Source: an uncultured Collinsella sp. (lineage in GTDB: Bacteria; Actinomycetota; Coriobacteriia; Coriobacteriales; Coriobacteriaceae). Taken from it: 48,931 bases of DNA. Shown piece by piece: positions 16,424 through 24,726 of the stretch. Position 1 is the first letter of the stretch, and each line of letters opens with the position of its first letter. The notes below the pieces were generated by a model, which was not told the DNA's origin, ran no database searches, and saw only the letters and a program-made list of their open reading frames with translations. A program made the translations under genes and the position numbers. Location of the stretch: positions 1 through 48,931 of the forward strand of contig URZI01000014.1 in assembly GCA_900552385.1 (NCBI GenBank). The letters run 5' to 3'.

Positions 16424-17606
16424 CGAGAAGCGCCTCCACTCCGGGCAGGGCCTTACCCTCGACGAGCTCCATGGAAGCGCCACCACCGGTGGAGATCCAG
16501 CTCATCTTGTCGGCCAGGTTGAACTTGTTGACAGCTGCGACGGAGTCGCCACCGCCGATAATCGAGGTGCAATCGGCCTCGGCGACAGCCTCGGCGATAG
16601 CCTGGGTGCCGTGAGCGAAGTTGTCGAACTCGAAGACGCCCATGGGGCCATTCCAGAACACGGTCTTGGCGCCCTTGACAGCCTCGGCGTAGAGCTCCTC
16701 GGTCTTAGGACCGATGTCCATGCCCTCACGATCGTCGGGGATAGCGTCGGAAGCGACAACCTCGGGGACAGCGTCCTCGCCAAAGTGATCGGCAACGCGG
16801 TTGTCGATGGGGAGCAGGATCTTGACGCCCTTCTCCTCGGCCTTCTTAAGCATCTCGCCGGCGCGCTCGACCCAGTCCTCTTCCTTGAGGGACTGACCGA
16901 CGGACAGGCCCTGAGCCAGGAAGAAGGTGTAGGCCATGCCGCCACCGATGATCAGGGTGTCAGCGGAGTCGATGAGGTGATCGAGAACGCCGATCTTGGA
17001 GGAAACCTTGGAACCGCCGACGATAGCGACGAAGGGGCGCTCGGGCTCGGCGAAGATGCCGGTCAGCGTGTCGACCTCCTTCTCAAGCAGGAAGCCAGCG
17101 ACGGCAGGCAGGTAAGCGGCGGGGCCCACGACGGAACCCTGGGCGCGGTGAGCGGTGCCGAAGGCATCGAGAACGAAGACGTCACCATAGGAAGCGAGCT
17201 TCTTGGCGATCTCGGGATCGTTCTTCTTCTCACGCTTATCGAAGCGGACGTTCTCGAGAACGAGAACCTTGCCCGGCTCGACGGCAGCGACAGCCTCGGC
17301 AGCCTTCTCGCCGTAAGTGTCGGCGACAAAGGCAACGTCGAGACCAGAGAGCTCGGCGAGCTTCTTGGCGACGGGCTCGAGGGACAGCTCGGGCTGGAAG
17401 CCGGTGCCATCGGGACGGCCGAGGTGGCTCATGAGGATGACGCGAGCGTTGTGCTCAACGAGATAGTTGATGGTGGGCAGGGCAGCCTTGATACGGGTGG
17501 TGTCGCCAACGACGCCATCCTTGATAGGCACGTTGAAGTCAACGCGGACGAGAACGCGCTTGCCGTCGACATCGATGTCGCGGACGGTCTTCTTGGTAAA
17601 GGCCAT
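16416..17606 (-). CDS. pgk: phosphoglycerate kinase
   Basis: This 396-residue enzyme makes ATP from 1,3-bisphosphoglycerate. The N-domain carries RVDFNVPI, the substrate-binding arginines and SHLGRPDG; LENVRFDKREKKND and FVLDAFGTAHRAQGS follow. The C-domain has the nucleotide-binding GGSKVSSK, WNGPMGVFEFDNFA and IGGGDSVAAV, closing with STGGGASMELVEGK. The length is typical. The start MAFTKKTVRDIDVDGKR is chosen by family alignment; AAAGG is 13-14 nt upstream, farther than usual. It is first in the pgk-tpiA-gpmI unit and is separated from gap by a terminator. Confidence 0.97.
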   Translation of the reverse strand: MAFTKKTVRDIDVDGKRVLVRVDFNVPIKDGVVGDTTRIKAALPTINYLVEHNARVILMSHLGRPDGTGFQPELSLEPVAKKLAELSGLDVAFVADTYGEKAAEAVAAVEPGKVLVLENVRFDKREKKNDPEIAKKLASYGDVFVLDAFGTAHRAQGSVVGPAAYLPAVAGFLLEKEVDTLTGIFAEPERPFVAIVGGSKVSSKIGVLDHLIDSADTLIIGGGMAYTFFLAQGLSVGQSLKEEDWVERAGEMLKKAEEKGVKILLPIDNRVADHFGEDAVPEVVASDAIPDDREGMDIGPKTEELYAEAVKGAKTVFWNGPMGVFEFDNFAHGTQAIAEAVAEADCTSIIGGGDSVAAVNKFNLADKMSWISTGGGASMELVEGKALPGVEALLDA

Positions 17607-17661
17607 GTTTGCTTCTACCTTTCGTACGTGTCTGCCTCCCATTACGGCAGACGATTTCCTA

Positions 17662-17709
17662 TAAAAAGGGCGCGACCCTAGGGTGTAAGCCCTATAAGGC
17701 CGCGCCCTT
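17662..17709 (-). terminator. terminator between gap and pgk
   Basis: AAGGGCGCG at 17666-17674 pairs with CGCGCCCTT at 17701-17709, with a further CCCTA-rich hairpin inside. A U run follows on the minus strand. It lies 37 nt past the gap stop, so gap may be expressed partly on its own. Confidence 0.88.
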
Positions 17710-17746
17710 CTTTAGACGCTCAACGAGCTATTCGCTAAAAGCTAAA

Positions 17747-18772
17747 TTAAGCAACGAACTTCTCGAAGTACTTGATGGTGCGGACCATCTGAGAGGTGTA
17801 AGAGTTCTCGTTGTCGTACCAAGAGGTGACCTGAACGAGGGTCTGGCCGTTGCCGAGGTCAGAGCACATGGTCTGAGTGGCGTCGAAGATGGAGCCGTGG
17901 GTCTCGCCGATGATGTCGGTGGAGACGATGTCGTCCTCGTTGTAACCGAAGGTCTCGGAGATGGTGGCAGCGTAGGCCTTCATAGCGGCGTTAACCTCGT
18001 CGACGGTGACCTTCTTGTCAACGACAGCGTAGAGGTTGGTGATAGAGCCGGTCGGCGTCGGGACGCGCTGGGCGGCACCGATGAGCTTACCGTTGAGCTC
18101 GGGGAGAACCAGGCCGATGGCCTTGGCAGCACCGGTGGTGTTGGGGACGATGTTGACGGCGCAGGCGCGGCTACGACGCTTGTTGCCCTTGCGCTGCGGG
18201 CCGTCGAGCGGCATCTGGTCGCCGGTCCAGGCGTGAATGGTGGTCATGATGCCGGACACGATGGGAGCGAAGTCGTTCAGACCCTTGGCCATCGGGGCGA
18301 GGCAGTTGGTGGTGCAGGAAGCAGCGGAGATGATGTTGTCCTCAGCGGTCAGCGTCTCATGGTTGACGTTGTACACGATGGTGGGCAGATCGCTGCCGGC
18401 CGGAGCGGAGATGACGACCTTCTTGGCGCCAGCGTTGATGTGGGCCTGAGCCTTAGCCTTGCTGGTGTAGAAGCCAGTGCACTCGAGAACGACGTCGACG
18501 TCGAGGTCGCCCCAAGGCAGGTTGTTGGCGTCGGCCTCCTTGTAGATCTTGATCTCCTTGCCGTCAACGGTGATGGAATCCTCGCCAGCAACGACCTCGT
18601 GATCGCGAGCGTAGTTGCCCTGCGTGGAGTCGTACTTCAGCAGGTAAGCGAGCATATCGGGAGAGGTGAGGTCGTTGATAGCGACGATCTCGGAGCCCTC
18701 ATGACCGAACATCTGACGGAAAGCCAGACGACCGATGCGACCGAAGCCGTTAATAGCAACCTTTACTGCCAT
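17747..18772 (-). CDS. gap: glyceraldehyde-3-phosphate dehydrogenase, type I
   Basis: This 341-residue enzyme oxidises glyceraldehyde-3-phosphate with NAD. The dinucleotide site is INGFGRIGRLAFR, the catalytic Cys153 is in SAASCTTNCLAP, and substrate binding uses HAWTGDQ, RRSRACAVNIVPNTTGAAKAIG and the C-terminal SWYDNENSYTSQMV. The start is fixed by AAAGGAG 5 nt before ATG 18772; the longer frame to 18874 is leader. It has its own promoter region with a 14-bp palindrome and is followed by a terminator. Confidence 0.97.
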   Translation of the reverse strand: MAVKVAINGFGRIGRLAFRQMFGHEGSEIVAINDLTSPDMLAYLLKYDSTQGNYARDHEVVAGEDSITVDGKEIKIYKEADANNLPWGDLDVDVVLECTGFYTSKAKAQAHINAGAKKVVISAPAGSDLPTIVYNVNHETLTAEDNIISAASCTTNCLAPMAKGLNDFAPIVSGIMTTIHAWTGDQMPLDGPQRKGNKRRSRACAVNIVPNTTGAAKAIGLVLPELNGKLIGAAQRVPTPTGSITNLYAVVDKKVTVDEVNAAMKAYAATISETFGYNEDDIVSTDIIGETHGSIFDATQTMCSDLGNGQTLVQVTSWYDNENSYTSQMVRTIKYFEKFVA

Positions 18773-18844
18773 TGTGTCTCCTTTCGTAAGGCCCCCGCGA
18801 GCTACAGCGCCCGCCGTTGAGGCCCACAAACTAACCACTCGCCT

Positions 18845-18874
18845 AATATACCTTTTTTTTGACTTGAATTTCAC
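18845..18874 (-). promoter_or_regulatory. possible gap promoter
   Basis: On the minus strand GTGAAA (18869-18874) and TATATT (18845-18850) are 18 nt apart, giving a leader of about 65 nt before gap. Matches to the consensus are 4/6 and 5/6. Confidence 0.5.
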
Positions 18875-18906
18875 GAGAATGCTCGAAATTGAAAATCAAA
18901 TTTACG

Positions 18907-18920
18907 TTAAAACGTTTTAA
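18907..18920. promoter_or_regulatory. 14-bp perfect palindrome upstream of gap (operator candidate)
   Basis: TTAAAACGTTTTAA is perfectly symmetric with a central CG, the form of LacI/CcpA-family operators. It lies about 33 nt upstream of the proposed gap -35. Ten of its bases (TAAAACGTTT) recur at 31610-31623 before the sialic-acid operon. Confidence 0.55.
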
Positions 18921-18965
18921 AGAATAAAATAGCAGTTAAACCACCATAAAAGCTATTGCGTTAAA

Positions 18966-19895
18966 CTACCTGCTTGCTTCAATGAGCTTTTCAAGGCGCA
19001 AAACACGGTGATACAAGGCCGACTTCGACAAAGGAGGGTCGGCCATTTCCCCCAAATCTCGCAGCGAGAGATCGGGGTAACGCTCGCGTAAGTCACAAAA
19101 GACTGCCAGAGCGTCCGGCAGCGTTTCACGCAAACCGCGCCGATCAAGCTCATCGATGAGCGCAAGCTGATGTTGGGCGGCACCGGCACTTCTGGTCTGG
19201 TTGGCAAGCTCTGCGTTCACGCGACGATTCACGTCGTTCTTCACCAGCTTAACCGCACGGGCCTCTTCAATCTCGGCAACGCTGCGCTTGGCGCCAATCA
19301 GCTGTAGCAGACGTTTAATCTCCTCGGCACTCTTGATGTACACGGCATACGAGCCGCGACGCGCATTGACGCGGGCGTGAACTCCAATCTGCTCCAGAAG
19401 ATCGCAAAGTCCCTTTGCATACTCCTCGCCCTGAACCGCGATCTCCAAATGAAAATCGCCACGCGGGTCGGCAACAAAGCCTCCGGCAATCAGCGCACCG
19501 CGAATATAGGCGAGCCTGCAGCAAGGACGGGCGACGATGTGGCGCGGCACACCCGCGACGAGCCCTCCCCTACGGTCGAGAATGCCCAGCAGCACCAGAG
19601 CCTTATCCAAATCGGGCTGATCGGGCAAGGTGATGAGATAGTTTCGCACCTTGTGCAGGACCGACTTACGAACCGTGAATTCGGTCTTGAGCTTAAGGAT
19701 ACGATGCGTCAGCGCAATCATCGTGCGCGCCACAGCACCCGTCTCGGTCGCGACCGTCAAGCGGTACCGTCCCGAGCCCGCCAACGAAAGCGTGCCGCTC
19801 ACACGCGTGAGCGCAGCAAGCGTCGACAAATCGCAGTATTCGCATTCTGGTTCGCAGCGCGCAAGCTCGTCACGCACCTCAGCGGTAAACGACAT
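18966..19895 (-). CDS. whiA: DNA-binding protein WhiA
   Basis: This 309-residue protein combines a LAGLIDADG-like fold with a C-terminal helix-turn-helix. It begins SFTAEVRDELAR, as WhiA proteins do. It then has GTLSL, a central RPCCRLAYIRGALIAGG segment and FHLEI. The C-terminal HTH reads DLSLRDLGEMADPPLSKSALYHRVLRLEKL. WhiA controls development in Streptomyces and affects division and chromosome segregation in Bacillus. Here it follows rapZ by 6 nt and precedes gap. The usual intervening yvcK gene is absent. Confidence 0.95.
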   Translation of the reverse strand: MSFTAEVRDELARCEPECEYCDLSTLAALTRVSGTLSLAGSGRYRLTVATETGAVARTMIALTHRILKLKTEFTVRKSVLHKVRNYLITLPDQPDLDKALVLLGILDRRGGLVAGVPRHIVARPCCRLAYIRGALIAGGFVADPRGDFHLEIAVQGEEYAKGLCDLLEQIGVHARVNARRGSYAVYIKSAEEIKRLLQLIGAKRSVAEIEEARAVKLVKNDVNRRVNAELANQTRSAGAAQHQLALIDELDRRGLRETLPDALAVFCDLRERYPDLSLRDLGEMADPPLSKSALYHRVLRLEKLIEASR

Positions 19896-19901
19896 GTAAA
19901 C

Positions 19902-20822
19902 CTATGCCTTCGTGTTGGCACGCGACAGGTCACGGTGGGAGATGCTCACGTGATACTGAGCACCCTCCAGGTAGCGGGCCGTGGCCTCGGCAATGGCGAC
20001 GCTACGGTGCTGTCCGCCTGTGCAGCCGATAGCAATGGAGAGCTGCGGCTTGCCCTCTGCGATATAACCCGGCATGACCGTATCGAGCAGCTGGGTCCAG
20101 GCCTTCCAGAACTCCTGGGTCTTGGGGTGGTCCAAGACAAAATCGGAGACCTTCTTATCGAGACCGGTCATGGTGCGCATCTCGGGATCGTAGAAAGGAT
20201 TGGGCAAGAAGCGAACATCGATCATGATGTCCGCCTCGACGGGCATGCCGTGCTTAAAACCAAACGAGAACACGTGGACATCCATAAGCTGCTGGTCGGA
20301 CAGCTCGGAAAAAGCCATGCGCAGCTTGTTGCGCAAGGCAGAAGTGCGCAAGCGGCTCGTGTCGATAATCATATCGGCTCGATCACGAACGCCCTGCAGC
20401 TGCAGACGTTCACGCTGAATAGCGTCGGCCGTGGTCTCCCCCGGCTTTGCAATGGGATGGCGGCGACGATTTTCGCTATACCGGCGAATCAGCACCTCGT
20501 CAGACGCCTCGAGAAACACAATGTCGCAGCTCATCTCGCGCTCTTCCAGTGCGGCAACAGCATCGAGCAGCTCATCGAACAAGCCCTGGCTACGTAGGTC
20601 GCAGGTAACGGCAAGGTGCCTGCCCACGCCCGTATTGATACCAACGAGCTCAGCAAGCTGGGCAATCAGGCGTGGAGGCAGGTTGTCGATACAAAAATAG
20701 CCCATGTCCTCAAACACATGCATGGCTTGCGTTCGGCCCGAGCCGGACATTCCGGTGATGATAACGATATCGGGGATACGCTCCGAGCGCTCCGCCGCAT
20801 CCATGGCATCTCCCTTTTGCAT
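19902..20822 (-). CDS. rapZ: RapZ/YvcJ nucleotide-binding RNase adapter
   Basis: This 306-residue protein has the P-loop GMSGSGRT at 24-31 and FEDMGYFCIDNLPPRLI just after it, diagnostic of RapZ/YvcJ. The Walker A Lys is Arg, as is usual in actinobacterial members. The C-terminal half has VRFLPNPFYDPEMRTMTG and IGCTGGQHRSVAIAE, the RNA- or metabolite-binding region. In E. coli RapZ steers an sRNA controlling GlcN-6-P synthase; in Gram-positives the role is less clear. AGGAGG is 5 nt before ATG 20822; a second start at 20804 with GGGAG is also plausible. It directly follows the terminator of the sialic-acid operon, so that operon's messages end at its doorstep. Confidence 0.94.
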   Translation of the reverse strand: MQKGDAMDAAERSERIPDIVIITGMSGSGRTQAMHVFEDMGYFCIDNLPPRLIAQLAELVGINTGVGRHLAVTCDLRSQGLFDELLDAVAALEEREMSCDIVFLEASDEVLIRRYSENRRRHPIAKPGETTADAIQRERLQLQGVRDRADMIIDTSRLRTSALRNKLRMAFSELSDQQLMDVHVFSFGFKHGMPVEADIMIDVRFLPNPFYDPEMRTMTGLDKKVSDFVLDHPKTQEFWKAWTQLLDTVMPGYIAEGKPQLSIAIGCTGGQHRSVAIAEATARYLEGAQYHVSISHRDLSRANTKA

Positions 20823-20833
20823 GTGTGCCTCCT

Positions 20834-20869
20834 AAAACAAGCGCGGGACCCGGCCAGCGGATCCCGCGC
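20834..20869 (-). terminator. terminator of the sialic-acid operon
   Basis: A 12-bp stem with one G-U pair (20841-20852 with 20858-20869) is followed on the minus strand by TTGTTTT. It lies 51 nt after nanE and abuts the rapZ ribosome site. Confidence 0.88.
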
Positions 20870-20920
20870 GATCAATTGCCTTTATTGAGTATACCGCCCC
20901 AAGCGGATACGAGGCCTGTC

Positions 20921-21607
20921 TTACGCCTCAAGCGCAGCCTTGAACCAACTTGTAATACTCGTGGGGTGCGTGATAGCGGTGCCAACGACAACGGCCCACG
21001 CGCCGGCGTCGATTGCAGCGCGAGCCTCCTCGGGCGTATGCACGCGGCCCTCGCAAATGATGGGAAGGCCGGGAAATTCCTCGGTCGCCTGACGCAGGAG
21101 CGGCAGATCGGGGCCATCGGCCATGGTGCAGTCGATGGCGGCAACACCGTGAGAGAGCGTGGTGGATACAAGGTCGAAGCCCATATCAACCGCACGGCGA
21201 ATGTCCTCGATGGTGGCACAATCCGCCATCAGGAGCACACCCTCCTCGTGCAGCGGGCGGAAGGTATCCTCGACCGACTTGCCATCGGGACGCGGACGAT
21301 CGGTGGCGTCGATCGCCACGATATCGGCACCCGCAGCAACGCAGGCGCGAGCATGACGCAGCGTCGGCGTGATGTAAACGCCCTCGTGCCCATCCTTCCA
21401 CAGGCCGATAACAGGAACCTCACAGCGGCCCTTAATGGCGGCAATGTCGGCAAGGCCCTGGCAGCGAATGGCGGCGGCGCCGCCAAGCTCGCAAGCGCGA
21501 GACATTTGAGCCATGGTCTCGGGCGTACGAAGCGGCTCGCCCATATACGCCTGAACGCTCACGACGAGTTTACCCTTCAGGGACTGGATCAAAGGATCGA
21601 CGGTCAT
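20921..21607 (-). CDS. nanE: N-acylglucosamine-6-phosphate 2-epimerase
   Basis: This 228-residue TIM-barrel enzyme converts ManNAc-6-phosphate to GlcNAc-6-phosphate. The family marks are SVQAYMGEPLR, GGAAAIRCQG, the catalytic Lys71 in IGLWKDG, VYITPT, GADIVAIDATDRPRP, ADCATIEDIRRAVDMGFD and the Glu in IICEGRVHTPEEA. VVVGTAITHPTSIT binds the phosphate. I chose ATG 21607, which fits the family start (AAAGG is farther than ideal). It is the last gene of the nine-gene operon, downstream of the kinase whose product it uses. A stem-loop (21633-21730) separates it from that kinase. Confidence 0.95.
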   Translation of the reverse strand: MTVDPLIQSLKGKLVVSVQAYMGEPLRTPETMAQMSRACELGGAAAIRCQGLADIAAIKGRCEVPVIGLWKDGHEGVYITPTLRHARACVAAGADIVAIDATDRPRPDGKSVEDTFRPLHEEGVLLMADCATIEDIRRAVDMGFDLVSTTLSHGVAAIDCTMADGPDLPLLRQATEEFPGLPIICEGRVHTPEEARAAIDAGAWAVVVGTAITHPTSITSWFKAALEA

Positions 21608-21632
21608 GTTCGACTCAACCTTTCTCAAAACA

Positions 21633-21730
21633 GCCTTCTGAGACACCGCACCTTGACGTTCAAACCGTCGCTCGCGTACCGAAGTACGCTTCGCTCCTCT
21701 TTCACGTCAATCTGCGGCACCTCAGAAGGC
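21633..21730. repeat. nested inverted repeat between nanK and nanE
   Basis: GCCTTCTGAG (21633-21642) pairs with CTCAGAAGGC (21721-21730). CCGCA and TTGACGT in the left arm pair with TGCGG and ACGTCAA in the right, with 3- and 2-nt internal loops. The apex is GCGTAC-CGAA-GTACGC. No U run follows. It occupies most of the gap between the two genes. Confidence 0.8.
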
Positions 21731-21747
21731 GCACTTGGTAGTTATAT

Positions 21748-22713
21748 TTACTTCAACGACGCAAGAAGGTGTTCGGCGGCACCGATGAGCGGCGCGTCGC
21801 CCTCCAGAGAGCCGATGAGAATCGGCGTGTCCTGAAGCGGGTCGAGCGCCTGGCTGGCATAGCCCTCGTGCACCGAGTCCTTCCACGTCTGTGAACGCCA
21901 ATCGGGACCTTGGTGAATCACGCCGCCCGAAAGCACGATGACCTCAGGGTCCAGGATGTTAGCGAGCGAGCCCAGGCTGGCGCCCAGCGCAAAGCCGGCG
22001 TCATGAATGACCTCGGTCGCCTTTGCGTCGCCTGCGCGGCACAGGTCGTTCACGTCACGGCCGACCGAAGGACGGCTGGGGTCGACGCGGCCAAAACGCT
22101 CATCGTACATGCGCCCGATTGATGTTCCGGAAGCAACCGACTCCAGATGGCCGGAACGCCCGCAGGCGCAGGGAATGCCGGCGGCAGCCGAGCACTCGAT
22201 GTGGCCCATATGGCCGGCAGCACCATGGAAGCCCTGCATCACGCGGCCGTTCTCGACATATGCGCCGCCGATGCCCGTACCGATGCCCAAACACAAGACG
22301 GAGAACTTGCCCTTGCCGACGCCCCAGTGGGCCTCGCCCAGAGCATGAGCCTGCACGTCGCCTACAACGGCAACGGGAAGGCCGAGGTCCTCGCGCAGAC
22401 GCGGCCCCAACTGAACGCCGGACCAGCCGGGCATAATCTCATTGGCATACGCGATGGCGCCCGTCTTGGGGTCAACGACACCGGCAGCGCCGATGCCAAC
22501 TCCGAGGACCTCGACATCGGGATTTGCCTCAAGAGCTGCCTTGATAGACGCCTCGATGCGCTGGAAGACTGCTTCGCCACCCTCCTGGGCCTCGGTGGGA
22601 ACCTCAGCCTCAAAAACGGAATGGGGCACACCGCCGTCAGCCGGGTACTCCATGATGGCAGTCGCGATCTTAGTTCCGCCGATATCGACAGAGCAGACGT
22701 ACTTGTTCTCCAT
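21748..22713 (-). CDS. ROK-family kinase, probable N-acetylmannosamine kinase
   Basis: This 321-residue sugar kinase would phosphorylate ManNAc made by NanA. The ATP-binding loop is DIGGTKIA, the probable catalytic Asp119 is in VVGDVQAHALGEAHWG, and IGIGTGIGGAYV is the second phosphate loop. The zinc motif of ROK proteins reads GIPCACGRSGHLES: two Cys are kept, and the usual third Cys is His189. ManNAc specificity is inferred from lying between nanA and nanE; glucokinase or GlcNAc kinase activity is possible from sequence alone. ATG 22713 has AAGGAG 6 nt upstream. Confidence 0.88.
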   Translation of the reverse strand: MENKYVCSVDIGGTKIATAIMEYPADGGVPHSVFEAEVPTEAQEGGEAVFQRIEASIKAALEANPDVEVLGVGIGAAGVVDPKTGAIAYANEIMPGWSGVQLGPRLREDLGLPVAVVGDVQAHALGEAHWGVGKGKFSVLCLGIGTGIGGAYVENGRVMQGFHGAAGHMGHIECSAAAGIPCACGRSGHLESVASGTSIGRMYDERFGRVDPSRPSVGRDVNDLCRAGDAKATEVIHDAGFALGASLGSLANILDPEVIVLSGGVIHQGPDWRSQTWKDSVHEGYASQALDPLQDTPILIGSLEGDAPLIGAAEHLLASLK

Positions 22714-22787
22714 GTCGTTCTCCTTCGGAGACAAAAACAACTACAGGAAATGCGCCGTCAGGCTAGCCGTCACAGCGCGGTAAAGGT

Positions 22788-22881
22788 TTTCCAGGTGCCC
22801 GAGATCGCCGAGAAACCGTGCGGCCATTGACCTAATGGGTCATGGCCGCACGGTTGAACGGCGAGGTCGGGTGCCTGGGAA
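22788..22881. repeat. long nested hairpin between nanA and nanK
   Basis: A 14-bp perfect stem (22814-22827 with 22842-22855) is capped by GACC/GGTC. Outside it, 22788-22810 pairs with 22857-22881 with only a few mismatches, two of which are G-U pairs in RNA. The stem starts 4 nt past the nanA stop. No U run follows. Confidence 0.88.
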
Positions 22882-22885
22882 AGCT

Positions 22886-23806
22886 TTAAAGGAGACCGTT
22901 GTCCTGGAGGACCTTGCGAATCGCCTCGACGTTCTCGCCGGTCATGGCCTTCACCGGGCGCGGCATGGTCGGGCTGTCGAAGATGCCCATGAGGTTCATA
23001 GCGGTCTTGAAGGCGCCGACGCCACCGGCATAGCCCTGGACGCCCGAGGTGACATCCCAAATGTGCGAAATCTCATTGAGACGATCCTGCTCGGCCTTGA
23101 CGGTAGCCCAGTCACCAGCCTGAGCGGCCTTCCACTGACGCACGTAGCCCTCGGGCTCAACGTTGGCGAGACCCGGGACGGAACCGTCGGCGCCACCGAG
23201 GTAGGCGCCGTCGACAACAACCTCGTGACCGGTGAGGATGCTCATCGGATGGCCGTTCTTCTCGTTCTCCTGAACGAGGTAGCGGAACGAGATGTCATCA
23301 CCGGAGGAATCCTTGACGCCAGCAAGGACGCCCTCGGCGCCGAGCTTGGCAAGGAGCTTCCAGGGGAGTTTGGTGTGAACGCAGACGGGAATGTCATAGG
23401 CAAAGATGGGCAGGTCGAGTTCCTCGTGCAGGATGCGGAAATGCTCCTCGACCTCGGTCATGCCCTGCAGGGCATAGAACGGGCAGGTGGCGACGAGGGC
23501 ATCGGCGCCCAGCTCCTGAGCGACCTTGCCGTGCTCGATCATGCGCTCGGTCTCGGTATCGATGATGCCGACCAGAACAGGCACGCGGTGGTCGACGATA
23601 CGGACGGCCTCGGCGATAATCTGGCGACGGCGCTCGTCGGTGGAGAAGACGACCTCGCCCGAAGATCCCAGGAAGAACAGTCCATCGACGCCGGCGTCGA
23701 TCATGCGGTTGATGCTGCGCTCAAAGGAGACAACATCGAGCTGGTGATCTTCGGTATCGGGAACAACGACGGGAGGGATAACGCCGGTGAATTTCTGAGT
23801 TGCCAC
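22886..23806 (-). CDS. nanA: N-acetylneuraminate lyase (DapA/NanA family)
   Basis: This 306-residue (beta/alpha)8 aldolase would cleave N-acetylneuraminate to ManNAc and pyruvate. The Schiff-base Lys165 (GVKDSSGD) and Tyr137 (AYDIP) fall at the same numbers as in the E. coli lyase; GSSGE at 47-51 binds the pyruvate carboxylate. Dihydrodipicolinate synthase is an alternative in this superfamily, but the nanE and kinase neighbours favour the lyase. I chose the GTG at 23806 because AAGGAG is 6 nt upstream; the longer frame overlaps the previous gene and has no site. Strong hairpins lie on both sides. Confidence 0.9.
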   Translation of the reverse strand: MATQKFTGVIPPVVVPDTEDHQLDVVSFERSINRMIDAGVDGLFFLGSSGEVVFSTDERRRQIIAEAVRIVDHRVPVLVGIIDTETERMIEHGKVAQELGADALVATCPFYALQGMTEVEEHFRILHEELDLPIFAYDIPVCVHTKLPWKLLAKLGAEGVLAGVKDSSGDDISFRYLVQENEKNGHPMSILTGHEVVVDGAYLGGADGSVPGLANVEPEGYVRQWKAAQAGDWATVKAEQDRLNEISHIWDVTSGVQGYAGGVGAFKTAMNLMGIFDSPTMPRPVKAMTGENVEAIRKVLQDNGLL

Positions 23807-23830
23807 AAGAATCTCCTTAGTTGTCTGGCG

Positions 23831-23875
23831 GGCGGCCCTGTGCCACCCACTCTTGTTGGCAGTGTCCAGGCCGCC
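23831..23875. repeat. stem-loop between the esterase-like gene and nanA
   Basis: GGCGGCC (23831-23837) pairs with GGCCGCC (23869-23875), and TGCCA (23841-23845) with TGGCA (23857-23861). It touches the stop codon of the upstream gene. There is no U run. Confidence 0.55.
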
Positions 23876-24726
23876 TAGGCCAAAGAACACGGATAGAACG
23901 TTTGGTTAAAAAAGTCGACGACTTCGTTTTCGAACGCATTGATGCGCTCGTGAGCGTATTTGGCATAGATGATATGCCTCCGGTCACACTCAAGACCGTT
24001 GAATACAGCAAACTGATCCTTGGGATCGCTCACGGTATCCATAAGCGATGTGCCCATGAGCACCGATCCGCGCACCCGAGACGACAGCGCCTCGAGGCCG
24101 CTGGGAAGCGGATTGGCAACCGCCGTGCAGGCGAGGCCCCGCTCGTCCAGAGCAGAAACCGCCAGCGCGACTCCGCCGCCAAGACCCTCGCCCCATGCAA
24201 AGATGCGGTCGGGGTCCATGCCATCAAGATTGCGCGCCACCTTCGCCAGCGCGCAACCCCAACGGACGCGCTCGACAAAAGCGGGCGAAGAAATCCCCCG
24301 CTGCAGGTCGTCCGCACCAGCAACATCGTCATCCAGCGCGAGAACGGCATACCCCATGGCGGCAAATCTCGTCATGTGATGCCAGCCGCGCACAGGCCGA
24401 TCGATGTCGTGGAACATCAGGCACAGCGGCACGCGCTCAGATACTCGGGCACGACCGACAGGCTCGATCAAACGAGCGTGAATCGCATCGTCACCGAGCT
24501 CAAAGGAGACCTCCGAGTAACGGGCGCAGGGGTTAACAAAGTCAATCGCCGTAATGGCCAGGCCTTGAATCTCAAGATTCGAAGCGCATGTCTCTAAATC
24601 AGAAACATCTGCTTGGACATCACCGCGCCAGTCCCGATATTCTGCGAGCCTTGACGAAACCGTTCCAGGAATTCCCACAAGCCCGGGGACAATCAGCTCG
24701 TCAACATTGCTCTCGCACTTAGACAT
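23875..24726 (-). CDS. AXE1-type esterase homologue lacking the catalytic serine
   Basis: This 283-residue alpha/beta-hydrolase is similar to the acetyl xylan esterase-like protein just upstream; both end in FAV-N-L-C--RH and a HE--- F pattern. The nucleophile elbow reads AWGEGLGGGVAL: Gly181 stands where GxSxGG enzymes have Ser. The acid (Asp230, SLMDTV) and the His259 (YAHER) are kept. The N-terminus has diverged. It therefore looks catalytically dead or altered, and may bind substrate or partner the active copy. The frame is intact with normal codon use, so it is not an obvious pseudogene. It overlaps the active copy by 8 nt, which implies coupled translation and equal amounts. Confidence 0.85.
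   Translation of the reverse strand: MSKCESNVDELIVPGLVGIPGTVSSRLAEYRDWRGDVQADVSDLETCASNLEIQGLAITAIDFVNPCARYSEVSFELGDDAIHARLIEPVGRARVSERVPLCLMFHDIDRPVRGWHHMTRFAAMGYAVLALDDDVAGADDLQRGISSPAFVERVRWGCALAKVARNLDGMDPDRIFAWGEGLGGGVALAVSALDERGLACTAVANPLPSGLEALSSRVRGSVLMGTSLMDTVSDPKDQFAVFNGLECDRRHIIYAKYAHERINAFENEVVDFFNQTFYPCSLA

Noticed and set aside
20736..20753. Walker A Arg in RapZ as a sign of lost ATP binding
   Set aside because: Actinobacterial RapZ proteins commonly have GMSGxGR at this position, so it is a lineage trait rather than a defect.
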